Shown here one piece after another: positions 1 through 10,991 of a stretch of 64,000 bases of DNA. The DNA lies in the NCBI RefSeq assembly GCF_027409185.1, contig NC_084465.1, forward strand, positions 27,135,864 to 27,199,863, given 5' to 3'. Each line of letters starts with the position of its first letter. Within the stretch, counting starts at the first letter, position 1. The stretch is from Cynocephalus volans (lineage: Eukaryota > Chordata > Mammalia > Dermoptera > Cynocephalidae). The translations under genes were made by a program, and so were the position numbers. The notes below the pieces were generated by a model. The model was not told the origin of the DNA. It searched no databases and saw only the letters and a list, made by a program, of their open reading frames with translations.

Positions 1-100
1 GGATGGCCGGTTAGCTCACTGGGTGAGCGTGGTGCTGACAACACCAAGTCAAGGGTTAAGATCCCCTTACCAGTCATCTTTAAAAGAAAAAAAAAAGAAT
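1..100 (+). repeat. tRNA-derived SINE, right half, cut by the window start
   Basis: Starts GGATGGCCGGTTAGCTCAC and ends CTTACCAGTCATC plus an A-rich tail. Confidence 0.88.
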
Positions 101-350
101 CTGAACAGATATTCCACCAAAGAAGATATATGGATGGCATATAAGCACATGAAAAGATGCTCGACATCATTACACATTAAGAAAATACAAATTAAAATTG
201 CAACAAGATACTGCTGTATTAGGTGTCATTTGAAAGACTATAATACCATGCGTTGATAAGAGTGTGGAGAAACTAGAACTCTCATACACTCACTGTTGGT
301 GGGAATGTAAAATGGTAAAACCACTTTGGAAAATAGTTTGGTAGTTTCTT

Positions 351-524
351 TTTTTTTTTTTTTTTTTAAAAAAGATGACCGGTAAGGGGATCTTAACCCT
401 TGACTTGGTGTTGTGAGCACCACGCTCAGCCAGTGAGCGAACCGGCCATCCGTATATGGGACCCGAACCCGGGGCCTTGGTGTTATCAGCACCGCACTCT
501 CCCGAGTGAGCCACGGGCCGGCCC
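351..524 (-). repeat. Dimeric tRNA-derived SINE
   Basis: Complete dimer with a T-rich lead. Flanked by an 11 bp duplication GGTAGTTTCTT (340-350, 526-536). Confidence 0.92.
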
Positions 525-718
525 AGGTAGTTTCTTAAAAAGTTAAACACACCTATCATGTGGTCTAGACATTCCACCCCTGTGTATTTACCCAAGAGAA
601 AAGAAAGCATATGTCCATACAAAGATTTATACACAAACGTTTATAGCAGCTTTATTGTTTTTCCTTCAGCTTTATTGAGGAATAATTGACAATTAAAAAT
701 TATAGCTTTATTTTTGAT

Positions 719-816
719 TTATTTATTTTTGGCAGATGGCCAGCATGGGGATCGAACACTAGATCTTGGTGTTACCAGCAACACGCTCTAACCAACTGAG
801 CAAACTGGCCAGCCAC
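719..816 (-). repeat. Older monomeric tRNA-Ile-type SINE
   Basis: Single tRNA-like unit ending AACTGGCCAGCC. Nested in the L1, with short flanking repeats of the type AGCTTTATTG. Confidence 0.8.
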
Positions 817-937
817 AGCTTTTATTGTTAAGAGTCAAAAGGTGGAAACAATCCAATGTCCATCAACAGGTGAATGGATAGACAGGTGGGTGAATGCAGC
901 CTACTCAGGCAATGGAATACTACTCAATAAAACAAGG

Positions 938-1700
938 AATTTTTTGATAACAGCTTTACTGATACATCTTTCACATAAATAAAATTTAGCAATTTAAAGT
1001 GTACAATTCAGTAGTTTTTAGTATATTCACAGAGTTGTGCAACCATCATCATAATCAACTTGAAAATATTTTCATCACCCCACAAAGAAACTCTGTACCC
1101 TTAGCAGTCACCTCTGTTTCCCCCCCCAACCACCCCATACCCAGCCCTAGGCAAACACTAATACTTTCTGTCTTTACGTATTTGCCAATCCTGGAAATTT
1201 CACGTAAAAGAGGAATCATACAGTGTGTATTTTGTGTGTGTGTGTGTGTGTCTGGCTTCTTCCACTGAGTGTAACGTTTTCAAGGTTCATCCATGTTGTA
1301 GCATGTATCAGTATTTCATTCCTTCTTATGAATAATATTCCATTGTATGGATATACCACAATATGTTTATTCATGCATCAATTGGTGGACATTGGGTTCT
1401 TCCCACATACTGGCTATTAAGAATAATGCCATCACAAACATTCATGAACTAGTTTTAGTGTGGATGTATGTCTTTATTTCTCTTGTGTATACCTAGGAGT
1501 GAAATTGTTGGGTCAAATGGTACCTCTATGTTTAACATTTTGAAGAACTTCCAGAATGTGTTCCAAAGTGGCTGCTCCATTATACAATCCTACCAGCAGT
1601 GTGTGAGAGTTCCAATTTCTCCATATCCTCACCCACACTTGTTTTTGTCTGTCTTTTTTTAGTCATCTTAATGGGTGCACAGTGGTATCTCATTGTGGTT
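938..1700 (-). repeat. L1 3' end, antisense
   Basis: Typical reverse-complement L1 3' sequence (AACAGCTTTA, GTGTACAATTCAGTAG, CATCCATGTTGTAGCATG). A GT repeat at 1,223-1,250 has expanded within it. Confidence 0.85.
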
Positions 1701-2095
1701 TGGTTTTGGTAACAGCTTTATTGAGATACAATTCACATTACATACAATTCATCCATTTAAAGTACATGCAGCAACATGGATGAACCTTGAAATAATTATA
1801 CCAAGTGAAATAAACCACACCAAAAAAAAAAAAAAAAAAAAGTAAATTCTGTACAATTGTATCTTATAAAATTCTAGAAAATGTAAAATAATCCATAGTT
1901 ACAGAAAGCAGATCAGGGACAATGGGGGTTGGGAGGAGAAAAGTTTGGGGGAAGTTTCAGGGAAGGAAGGATCACAAAAGGACACAAGGAAACTTTGGGG
2001 GCTGATGTTTATTTTCGTTATCTTTACCAAATTATACACTTTAAAAGTGCGCTTTGTTATAGGTCAATTATACCTCAGTAAAGCTATTTTGAAAG
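1701..2095 (+). repeat. L1 pieces, mainly a 3' UTR
   Basis: A short antisense L1 start (AACAGCTTTATTGAGATAC) runs into + strand L1 3' UTR ending ATACCTCAGTAAAGCTATTTTG. Confidence 0.7.
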
Positions 2096-2369
2096 AATAC
2101 AAAGGACGCTACAATACTGTTTCTTCACCTTTGTCATGTCACTATCCTATCACCTTGAAAGCTCCCTCCCAACTGTGCTTTCTAAATTTATTTTGCTCTT
2201 CTGTCCTCACCATGTTCTCCAACCTCCTCCATCCCACATGGCTCTACTCCAAGGCACACCCTGTTTCCAGCCACATTCACTGTGCTTCTTTCCCTGTCTG
2301 CCTGGGTCCCAGGATGATGTATACTTAAGACCCTTGCAGAATTTAGTCCAGTGTCTTAATTTTTAATTA
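2096..2369. other. Unassigned sequence
   Basis: Pyrimidine-rich, possibly an old repeat. No gene seen. Confidence 0.4.
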
Positions 2370-2604
2370 CCTTAGTGTGGTGGTTAAAAGCACAGGCTGC
2401 TGGGGTTCTAATCCTGGTCTTCCAACTCTGACCTTAAGCAAGTTCATTAATCGTATTATGCCTCAGTTTCCTAATCTATAAAATGGGCATAATAAAAATG
2501 TTTACCTCCTAGATTGGTGTGATGATTAGATGAGTTAATATACGTAATATGCTTAGATCAGTTCCTAACACATGATAAGCACAGGTAAGTGTTTGCTGTT
2601 ATTC
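2370..2604 (+). repeat. MIR element
   Basis: Contains GTGGTTAAAAGCACAGGCT, CCTCAGTTTCC and AATGGGCATAATAA in MIR order. Confidence 0.85.
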
Positions 2605-2605
2605 T

Positions 2606-2664
2606 TTTTTTTTTTTTTTTTTTGCCAGCAAGTACAGGGATTGAACCCTGGACCTTGGATGTTA
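2606..2664 (-). repeat. Partial tRNA-derived SINE
   Basis: T-tract followed by GCCAGCAAGTACAGGGATTG, the end of an older monomer. Truncated. Confidence 0.6.
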
Positions 2665-2840
2665 TTATTAATTTTGGGGTCAAGAATGGGGATTTGCCAA
2701 AAATTGAGCAAGCAGTTATTTCTGGGGATGAACGACCTTTCAGGCTGTTCAGAAAATAGCTTCATAAGTTTCTTCTTTGTAGTGGGACCTATTGCTGCTG
2801 GCCCTTCTCTTAGCTAATAATTTCACTTGGTGATTTTTCT

Positions 2841-3010
2841 TTTTTTTCTTTTTTTAAAAGATGACCGGTAAGGGGATCTTAACCCTTGACTTGGTGTTGT
2901 CAGCACCACACTCAGCCAGTGAGCTAACCGGCCATCCCTATATGGGATCCAAACCCGTGCCCTTGGTGTTATCAGCACCGCACTCTCCCGAGTGAGCCAC
3001 GGGCCGGCCC
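2841..3010 (-). repeat. Dimeric tRNA-derived SINE
   Basis: Full dimer with a 17 bp target duplication CACTTGGTGATTTTTCT (2,824-2,840 and 3,011-3,027). Confidence 0.94.
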
Positions 3011-3027
3011 CACTTGGTGATTTTTCT

Positions 3028-3441
3028 TTGTTGTGTATTTTTTTCCATGGCCCCTATAGACTTTGAAGGCTTGGCAAACCTGTTACCAAAGGGAGTTACA
3101 AAAGTAGTGCAAGGGCAAGATTCATTGCATGGAATTGAAATATGCTCTCAGCCTTTGAGCATTGTTATGTGAACCTGGGGAAGAAAATGGTATACTGAGT
3201 GCTCCAAGAGCTGGTTTTTCCAGCCATTTGTCGGGTCATAAATTTGTTAACTCACTCCTCCCTGATTCATCAGTACTATAAGAAGGCTTGTAACATGGGG
3301 CCTTAAGCACTACAGAATTTTGAGTTATCTATTGTAGTTGGGGGCTGAAAGAACTTAAAAATAAGAGGAATACAATTATCATGAATATTACTTAGGATTA
3401 GGTTTGGCAGTAACAGGAAAATACCTAAAGTGAGTCAGAAG
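3028..3441. other. Unassigned intergenic sequence
   Basis: No ORF or repeat recognised. Confidence 0.5.
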
Positions 3442-4487
3442 TGGTAGTGAATTGAATTATGTCCCTCCAAACTCCCTAAAGCTTGAATTGTGTCCCCCAA
3501 GTTTTATGTATTAGAAACTTAGCCTCCACTATGACTGTTAAGAGTGTGGGAAATCTTGTTATGGTAGTTGAAAGGTATGGAGTATACTTACATTCATAAA
3601 GCAAATATATTTCACAGGGCCCAGTTTGCAAAGCCCTGCAGTTTCAGGTTTAGCCCTAACTTCTTAAAAGTATATATAGAAATGTTAACTTTGCGAAAGA
3701 CAGGAAACTTTCCCCAGACTAAAGTCTCTGTCATAAGATATAGAATTGTAACACAGCAAGGTTGCTGGCTCAAGGACAGTCAAGTTACTTGATTGATGTG
3801 TAAAAATGCTGGGGAAGCTGCTGTAGGGAAAGAGAATGTTTGCTAAGGTCAAGCTTTTGTTGGTGGATTGACTTAACCTTTTGCAAATTGCATTATGGAA
3901 TGTCACTTTGCTTGTTTCAATGATGTTACCAGCCTCTATTGTTAAACTATAACCCCCACCTATGTTCTTTTTCTGCAACTTTCTGTTCTGGAAAATAAAT
4001 GTGGGAAGAGAACCCCAATTCATGGCTAATTTCCAAAGGAAGGAATGCCTCGCTCTTGACCATTTCAGGAAATTAACCCCATCGCAGTCTCTCACTGCTC
4101 AGAAGAGATGGGCTTTGAGTAATCCTTTGCATCTCTGTCACCCAGGGGAAGAGAGGTGATAAATCCCATGTGAGGCAAAGCAACAGAAAGGTGGAACCTT
4201 GAAGAGGTGATTGGATTGTAGGATCATGCAAGTAGAGAATGGATTAAAAATGGTGGTCAGGGGTGTGGTTCTGAGGGCTTCAAAAGAAGAGGAGAGTCTG
4301 TCTTTCTCTCTGTCTGCTCTTTCTGCTTCCATCATCTTGCAATGTAAGACCCTTGGGTCACTGTTGCCACCACCAGATGGACTTTGGACTTCCCAGCCTC
4401 AGAAACTGTAAGCAATAAATTTCATTTTCTTTATAAATTACCCAGCTCCAAGTGTTTTGTTATGAGCAACAAAAACGGACTAATACA
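3442..4487 (+). repeat. MaLR-type LTR (MST/MLT-like), split by an inserted LTR
   Basis: The left part (3,442-3,545) starts TGGTAGTGAATTGAATTATGTCC, and the right part (4,186-4,487) ends GGACTAATACA. The right part has the typical CTTTCTGCTTCC and AGCAATAAA stretches. Joining GACTGTTAAGAG to GTGGAACCTTGAAGAGG restores the usual MaLR order, so the middle is an insertion. The flanks share AGAAG as a likely 5 bp target duplication. Confidence 0.75.
3546..4185 (+). repeat. LTR-like insertion, same family as the ERV2 LTR
   Basis: It runs from TGTGGGAAATC to GCAACA inside a MaLR LTR. It shares blocks in the same order with the - strand LTR at 11,705-12,404. No internal retroviral sequence follows, so it is a solo LTR. 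Flanking AAGAG / GAAAG may be a decayed duplication. Confidence 0.6.
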
Positions 4488-4589
4488 GAAGTGTATTGCT
4501 TTCTCTTATTAAATTCCAGAAGTAGGTGGCCTAGGGCTGGTAGGGCACTGTGCAGTACCAGGTGCTCAGGCTTTTTGTAGAGCAAGGGG
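4488..4589. other. Short unassigned spacer
   Basis: Nothing recognisable between the MaLR LTR and the DNA-transposon-like fragment. Confidence 0.4.
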
Positions 4590-4761
4590 TCTTAGTCTTG
4601 TTGGAGCCATAAACCCTTTCAGTCTGTTAAACCTATGGACCCTGTCTCAGAGTAAGATTTTCAAATGCATAGACTAAAACACCTAGGATTATAAAGAAAG
4701 CCAATTAATTTGAAATATAGTTATTAAAGTATGTTTTTAGACTTTGATACAGTAATATATG
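4590..4761 (+). repeat. Old DNA-transposon-like fragment
   Basis: AT-rich sequence with the block ACCCTGTCTCAGAGTAAGAT and a long ATAGTTATTAAAG stretch, resembling an old hAT-type mammalian element. It breaks off where the ERV1 5' LTR begins and does not resume after the 3' LTR. Confidence 0.4.
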
Positions 4762-5039
4762 TGTAAGAACCCAAATGCCCCAAGGGATCACACCCTGATC
4801 ACATAAGTCCTTCTCGGCCACACCCCATCACGGCGCTGGTTGCCCTTCTCTTCCGTACTCTCCTTCCCGCCGGCGCGAATCGCACACCAATCAGCTCACC
4901 CCAAGCCCCATGCGGTATGCTAAGTAGGGATTGTATTTTAAGCCAATCAGCCTTCCCTAAAAGCCCTATATATATGTGTGTGTGCCACCTAATAAACTCT
5001 CTCCGGTGGATCGTCAACTGGTGTCAACTCGTCCTTTCA
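4762..5039 (+). repeat. ERV1 5' LTR
   Basis: It is 278 bp, starting TGTAAGAACCC and ending CCTTTCA. It has a TATA box (CTATATATA, about 4,968) and an AATAAA at 4,991, followed by a GT-rich stretch, giving a plausible U3-R-U5 layout. By eye it differs from the 3' LTR by roughly a dozen substitutions and carries an extra block near 4,815-4,855 that the 3' copy lacks. This points to an old insertion. Confidence 0.92.
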
Positions 5040-5041
5040 TT

Positions 5042-5059
5042 TGGTGCCGAAACTCCGGA
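5042..5059 (+). promoter_or_regulatory. ERV1 primer binding site, tRNA-Phe type
   Basis: Two bases after the 5' LTR the sequence TGGTGCCGAAAC matches the complement of the tRNA-Phe 3' end. The following bases (TCCGGAC) diverge from the expected CCGGGAT. It primes minus-strand DNA in related retroviruses. Confidence 0.75.
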
Positions 5060-5747
5060 CGGAACTTCTCTCGAGCGGCGACACTTTTCGGATTGCAGCG
5101 GCAGCACTTTCCAAGTCGCCCCTCGGGAACTCCGTCCCGCCAGGACTGGCCTCCCTTCCACCGCTCACCACTGACGGTCCACCCTCGTCCATTCTTTTCG
5201 GCGCTGGCTCCTTCCGCTCACCACCGGCTCATCATTAGGTAAGCCCCCTTTCCTAAAGGGCACCAGCCCTTTTTCAGGCTACCACAGGGAGTCTAGCCGT
5301 GACCGTCCAGTAGCCCCTAACGCCCATACCCCACCCCACCACGGTCTTCACGACCACCATAAATTCCCAAACTATAACAGGTTCCAAAGCCCCGGTAAAC
5401 TTTTACTTTCATTATTGGAGGTTAAAAGCCCCATTCTGTGCTCTCCTTCTCTCTTTCACCCTCCTGTCCACCACTCTCTTCTCTCCACTTCCCGGGTCCG
5501 GGACCCGACCAGAAAATCCTAGCACTAGATTCCTTCAGGCACCAGGATTTTGCCCTAGAGAAGTGGAGGTCTGAGTGACGACCCACACCTCCCGTCTCTC
5601 CTCCTGGTTCGTACCTGAACCTGCTGGGACTGACGTGACCTACTGGGGACGCCCTCTAGGATCCCGCCTTTCCCAACCGGCCGAAGGATCTGTCCTATCA
5701 CTAAATCTCTGTCCGATTTCTGTCTAAATACCCATTAAGAGACCAGA
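5060..5747 (+). other. ERV1 leader between primer site and gag
   Basis: About 690 bases of pyrimidine-rich untranslated leader, the usual place of the packaging signal and splice donor. A possible donor AG|GTAAGC lies at about 5,239. No long ORF is present. Confidence 0.6.
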
Positions 5748-7265
5748 ATGGGCGCTTCCTCCTCCTCCCTAGGGGACTCTCCACTTCAATGCCTTCTGAA
5801 AAATCTCACCAACCTTTCTCTCAGGCCGGATACTGAGCCTTATTATCCTTTAGATAATCAAAACACATGGCCCCCTGAGGGCACACTAGATCCTAACATT
5901 CTACGAGACCTCTTTCACTACTGCCAGTGCCTAAAAAAATGGAAGGAGATCCCCTACATCGAGGCTTTTCGCCTCTTAGCTCAGAACCCCACCCTCTGCT
6001 ACTCCTGTGCTCCTTCTCAAGTCCTTTTAGCCTGTAAACCCTCTTCACAGTCACCCCTCGATTCTTCCACCTTCGACCCTGCTGATGAACCCCCACCCTA
6101 CCGACCTCCTCCTCCCCCAGTGCCTCCGGCACCTGCTCCTCCTCCCCCGTCATCTGCGTCACCTTCTGCACCTCCTGCGCCATCCACTCCCCCATCTTTA
6201 CCCTCACCTACTCCTGACCCACTAAGCCCCCCTTTCACCCATTCCCGAGGACCTCCCCCCGCCCCTTTAACAATCGCCCCACTACGTGAGGTAGCTGGGG
6301 CTGAAGGAGTAGTTAGGGTCCTTGTTCCCTTTTCCCTAGCTGACCTTACAGAATTAGAAAAAAGACTAGGCTCTTTCTCTACCGACCCTACCACCTACAT
6401 TAAAGAATTCCAATGGATCCTGCAGGCCTACAGCCTCACACATCATGACATCTTCATGCTCCTAGCCAATACCCTCCTCCCCGAGGAACGCTGCAGGGTC
6501 TGGGATACAGCCCAAACCCATGCCACTGACACCCATCATACCAATCCGAACCACCCGCCAGGCCCCCAAGCAGTCCCAGAACAGGAACCTAATTGGGATT
6601 ATAACACAGCCCAGGGAATCCAGGCTCGAGACCGTTTTGCCTCTTGCTTAATAATTGGCCTCAAAAAATAGGCTCGCAAGGTCGTCAATTTCCAAAAAAT
6701 TCAAGAAATTGTCCAAAAAAAGGAAGAAACTCCCTCCGAGTTCCTCAATAGATTAACTCAGGCCTTTCAACAATACACTAACTTAGACCCCAACTCAGAA
6801 GACGGCCGGCATGTCCTTATGACCTATTTCCTGGCCCAATCCTACCCTGACATTAAAACTAAACTTAAAAAATTAGAGCAGGGTCCTGCAACCCCTCAGA
6901 CCGAAATCCTGTCAGTGGCCTTCAAGGTTTTTCATAATCGGGAGGAGGAAAAAGAACGTCGAAAACAAAAGACCGACCACACCAACTTCCAGATGTTGGC
7001 CCGGCTTATCAAACCCCCTGGGCACCCTCCCACAGCCTCCACCTCTAAGCCTCCACCTGGAGCCTGCTTTAAATGTGGAAAGGAAGGGCACTGGGCAAAG
7101 GCTTGCCCCACCCCCAGGCCACCCACCACTCCTTGTCCAAAATGCAAAAAGAAGGGACATTGGGGATCTGATTGCCCCCTCGCCCGAAGGGGTGAGGGAC
7201 CAACTGCCCCACAGTCCCCCGAACCGTGGACACCACCTATGGTGGGCCTCGCTGAGGAGGACTGA
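5748..7265 (+). pseudogene. ERV1 gag with one internal stop
   Basis: The ATG at 5,748 begins MGASSS, with the glycine-2 needed for N-myristoylation. Order of parts: matrix (residues about 1-110), a strongly proline-rich segment (about 114-165), capsid N-terminal domain (from about residue 190), then the major homology region (about 6,725-6,790). The nucleocapsid carries two CCHC zinc knuckles (first cysteine near 7,063; the second knuckle near 7,135). A TAG at 6,669-6,671 interrupts capsid, and the same frame then stays open to a TGA at 7,263. The rest is surprisingly well kept: no frameshift over 1.5 kb. Two knuckles instead of the single one of murine-type gammaretroviruses fit ERV-F/H-like groups. 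Confidence 0.88.
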
Positions 7266-7640
7266 CGGAGCCTTGGGCCCTTCCTGACCATCTCTATAAC
7301 AAAGCAAGAGCCCAGGGTATCCATGGTTGCGGACGGCCACCCAATATCTTTCCTCCTGGACACTGGAGCCACCTTTTCGGTCTTAAGGGAATATAAAGGC
7401 CCCACCACCTCCAGCAGCTCTCCTATAGTCGGGGTAGGAGGTAAACAAATCTTTCCCCAAAAAACCCCTCTTTTAACCTGCTGCCTTCAAGGCACTCAAT
7501 CCGTTTTCTCCCATTCCTTTCTAGTCATGCCACAATGCCCTGTCCCCTTGTTGAGTCGGGACATTCTATCACGGCTTCAAGTCTCCATTACTTTGCCCCT
7601 GTCCTCTTTCTCTTCCTCCGTTTCCTTCCTCCTAGCGCTA
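7266..7640 (+). pseudogene. ERV1 protease region
   Basis: The frame continues directly from gag across the TGA at 7,263-7,265 with no frameshift. The aspartic protease active-site motif DTGA lies at 7,359-7,370, followed by a SRDIL motif near 7,555, the region of the conserved family motif after the flap. Gammaretroviral proteases are made by stop-codon readthrough, so the layout matches. Whether the UGA was an ancestral readthrough codon or a later mutation cannot be told from one copy. The frame stays open into the reverse transcriptase start, until 7,916. Confidence 0.8.
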
Positions 7641-8460
7641 GTTCAAGCCCAAGATCCTACTAATTCCACCCCTCCAAAAAAGTCCTTACCCATCCTAATG
7701 CACCCTGTTAACCCCACAGTTTGGGACACTGCCAGCCCCGCTCTGGCCCAGTGTTCCCCTGTACACAGAAAACTAAAAGACCCCTCCAAATATATTTGTC
7801 AGGCTCAGTATTCATTAACCACAACAGTCCTCCTCAGGTTAAGCCCCATCATTCAGGAAAAAAGGTGTATCTCCGTCCCACTCGCTCCCCTTTCAATACT
7901 CCCATACTCGCTGTAAACCGATACTCAAGACATTTTTGCCTTCACATGGACTGACCCCCACTCCCGTCACTACAGGCCCTTCTAACAGCCCCTGCACTTC
8001 ATCTCCCTGATCTAACTAAACCCTTTTTCCTCTATGTTCATGAAAATACGGGACAAGTTCTGGGCGTTCTAGGACAGAATTATGGCCCCTCCTTTGCCCC
8101 CGTAGCATACCTATCAAAACAATTGGACCCCACTGTACAAGGCTGGGCACCCTGTTTAAGAGCCCTAGCAGCGGGGCAGTTACTGCATACGGAGGCATCC
8201 AAATTAACATTTGGGGCACCTCTCACCATTCTCTCACCACATCACCTTAAAGACCTCCTTACCTATAAGGGTCTCCAATCCCTCCCACCTTCCAGAATCC
8301 TAACCCTCCTATCCTCGTTTCTGGAAAATCCTGCCCTATCCTTCAATACCTGCCCACCCCTAAACCCGGCTACCCTACTGCCTATACCAGATTCCCCCAA
8401 CACGCCTTTGCACAGCTGCGTAGAAAGCCTTCAGAATTTCATACCTTACCGCTCTTCCAT
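7641..8460 (+). pseudogene. ERV1 reverse transcriptase remnant, palm deleted
   Basis: The N-terminal fingers part is present up to a segment ending in NTPILAV near 7,910, after a frame change near 7,850. The sequence then jumps to a later motif (IFAFTW, about 7,930) and again to the connection domain (from about 7,975, PFFLYVHE). The palm with the catalytic YXDD motif is absent, so at least two internal deletions removed the active site. The connection domain then reads openly in one frame into RNase H. Inference rests on the recognised order of motifs. Confidence 0.75.
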
Positions 8461-8760
8461 CACTGAGGGACCCCTGTCGCACGCTGATCTCGCATGGTTC
8501 ACAGATGGGTCCTCATTCAAGGAAGGAAACACTCATTACGCAGGGTACGCCATAGTCTCCCTTGATTCGGTTATAGAAGCCCAACCTTTACCCAAGGGTA
8601 CTACCAACCAGCAGGCCGAACTTATTGCTGCCACGCGAGCCTGTGTTCTAGCTGACGGAAAAACTCTTAACTTATACACTGACTCCAAATATGTCTTTCA
8701 TATACTTCTCTCTCATGCTGCCATATGGAAAGAACGTGGTCTGCTTAACACCAAGGGTAA
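8461..8760 (+). pseudogene. ERV1 RNase H domain
   Basis: An open frame carries three of the catalytic acidic residues: Asp at 8,504 (FTDGS), Glu at 8,618 (QQAELIA) and Asp at 8,681 (YTDSKY). This domain degrades the RNA strand of the RNA/DNA hybrid. The sequence then drops out after NTKGN at about 8,760, and the integrase N terminus resumes in another frame, so the domain's end is lost. Confidence 0.82.
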
Positions 8761-8764
8761 CACC

Positions 8765-9790
8765 ATGACCTATTTCACTCTAGCCCCCAAGCTTTATCCC
8801 AGTTTTTACAAGCCTTCTTCTCAGTCACCCCATCTGACAAAGCCCTCTTACAAAAAATTTCCTCCTCATGCACAATCTGCCAGAGTACCAGTCCTAACAC
8901 CCCTCTCAAACCTGGGCCATACCCCTCCCACCAGGCCAGAGGTCTCACACCCACGGCCGACTGGCAAGTCGATTTTACACACATGCCTTCTGTCCGGCGC
9001 CTCAAATACCTCTTGGTGTTTGTTGATACCTTTTCAGGATGGGTGGAGGCATTCCCAACATCCAATAAAAAGGCCTCCACCATAGCCCAGACTCTCCTTT
9101 CCCAAATCATCCCACGATTTGGAATGCCCACTTCCATTCAATCTGACAATGGACCTGAATTTACCACCTAGATAATACAAAAACTCTCCCAGTCACTCTC
9201 TCTCCCCTGGCACTTACATTGCCCTTACCGACCTCAGGCATCTGGAAAGGTAGAGAGAACCAACAGAACCTTAAAGGACATACTAACTAAATTGTCTCTG
9301 GAATTACACCTTGATTGGGTCCGTCTTCTACCTCTCGCTCTACTCAAGACCAGGACTCTCCCAAAAAGGCCCTCCAATCTTTCCCCTTTTGAAGTCATGT
9401 AAGGTAGGCCCCTCCTACCCCCGGGGATCACAGCAACTGAAGGACCCATATCACCCACCATGGCCTTACCCTTGCTCTCCCACCTTCGCACCGAATTATG
9501 GAAGTACCAGGACTGGCTACTTCCAGATCTGTCACTTTCCAAAAATAACCTTTCACTCAGCCCAGGCCAATTAGTATTCTACACTTCCCCGGAACCCAAA
9601 ACCCCCCTAACCCCTACGTGGGAAGGCCCATGTCCTGTCATCCTTTGCACTCCAACTGCTGCTAAACTTGCCCTGCCAGGTAATCATGTTACTCCATGGA
9701 TTCATATTTCCAGGCTGAAGCCTTACACTCAGGATCCGCCCTCGGCCACCGAGAACTCCAATAACAAGCTGCAAAAGAACTTAACACACC
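8765..9790 (+). pseudogene. ERV1 integrase, nearly complete core
   Basis: The frame shows the CTICQ half of the HHCC zinc finger near 8,870. The catalytic core follows with Asp at 8,971, Asp at 9,145 and Glu at 9,253; the last two are 35 residues apart, the exact D,D35E spacing. A TAG at 9,169 and another stop at about 9,400 interrupt the frame. The C-terminal domain (9,460-9,740) has the WEGP motif of the GPY/F module that gammaretroviral integrases carry. The histidine part of the zinc finger is missing. The C terminus overlaps the env start in another frame, as in related viruses. Confidence 0.85.
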
Positions 9791-9875
9791 ATTCTTTTAC
9801 GTGTATCCCTCATCCTACCAACCCTTTCAAACTCTGCCTATCCCGGACCTCAGCCTTACCCCCAATTCTGGGGAC

Positions 9876-10900
9876 ATGAACCTTCTCCTTGGCCTTCTCC
9901 TGTTCTTTTCATTTCACCCAGGGAGCTTTCAGGCCCCTCTGCTAGCTCCCCAGGGTCACCCATTTACACCTGGCAACAGATCATTTCTGAAACACTCATC
10001 TTTCTCTCTCTCTCTTGGAAATTGTTTTCTCTCATGCGACCGCTCCTGGCGGCCGTCCCCTTAAACGCTTCCCTTCCTCAACAATTTATAATCACACCGT
10101 CGCCCCACCAGGCTCTTTCTTCGGGTGCAATGGAACCCTCTACCTCCATCCTGCCTAATCTTACTGCCCCATGCCTTCTTGTCACCATCGTCCCTCAACT
10201 CACTCTGTACACCAGTTCAGAACTGTTCCATCTTCTTCATCCCCCCTCAAGGCAAAAAAGGGCTGCCTTCCTCCCGATCATGATTGGTATTTCCCTAACA
10301 ACATCAGCGGTTGGAGCTGGCCTGTCGGGAGGAGCCTTAGGACACAGTTTATGGGCGGTCAAAGACTAAACTTGAAGGGGCTCTAACTTCCACTGCCGAA
10401 TCTCTTTCCTCCCTACAGAGACAAATCACCTCTTTAGCTCAGGTCACCCTCCAAAACCGTAGAGCACTAGACCTCCTCACCGCAGAAAAAGGAGGTACTT
10501 GCATTTTCCTTGAAGAAGAATGCTGTTATTCCTCATAACCTGCCTTTTCTTGCCCTGCATCATTAGGTTTCTTCAAGCCCAAGTGGGAAAAATCTCTAAT
10601 CAGACCTTTAACCAGCTTTTGCTTAGAAACTACCAGCTTCTAGGTACCGATGAACCCCCTGCCTCATCTCGTGAGCACCTCAGCCGATGCTGAAGAGACA
10701 CCACCTTACAGAGGAAACTCGTTCCTACACGCCCTCGCCACCGACGCCTGGCTGCTCCCTCCAGTCTCCAACTACGAATAATGGAACCGGTGCATATTTG
10801 ACTTGTGGCTTCAAGGAACGTTTATGGACTTTTCCCCTTTTGGAATTACTTGTTTCTCCACCCTCTTTTGGGGTTTCATAATGGGTATTTATGTACCTTC
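9876..10900 (+). pseudogene. ERV1 env remnant, surface subunit mostly deleted
   Basis: An ATG at 9,876 begins a hydrophobic leader rich in Leu and Phe, a plausible signal peptide. The surface subunit is cut to a few hundred bases. A furin-type site (RQKR) lies at 10,250-10,261, followed by a hydrophobic glycine/alanine-rich stretch that is the fusion peptide of the transmembrane subunit. After a frameshift near 10,360 come the region of the so-called immunosuppressive segment (about 10,450-10,495) and a C-X6-CC motif (cysteines at 10,500, 10,521 and 10,524). Several stops follow. C-X6-CC is the mark of gamma-type envelopes that link covalently to the surface subunit. No product is expected. 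Confidence 0.8.
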
Positions 10901-10975
10901 CTCCCTTTGCCCCCCCACAACGCCCCAGTTCAGCAGGAAGTAGCTCGATGACTTCAATGTCCCCTTTCCTAAAAC

Positions 10976-10991
10976 AAGAAAAAGGGAGGAA
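10976..10991 (+). promoter_or_regulatory. ERV1 polypurine tract
   Basis: A 16-base purine run (AAGAAAAAGGGAGGAA) directly abuts the 3' LTR. That is the expected position for plus-strand priming. Confidence 0.85.

Larger units (their letters stand above)
101..935 (+). repeat. L1 ORF2 3' fragment (old), with two nested SINEs
   Basis: Decayed L1 sequence such as CTGTTGGTGGGAATGTAAAATGG, continuing on both sides of the SINEs at 351-524 and 719-816 and ending near CAATGGAATACTACTCAATAAAA. Confidence 0.8.
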
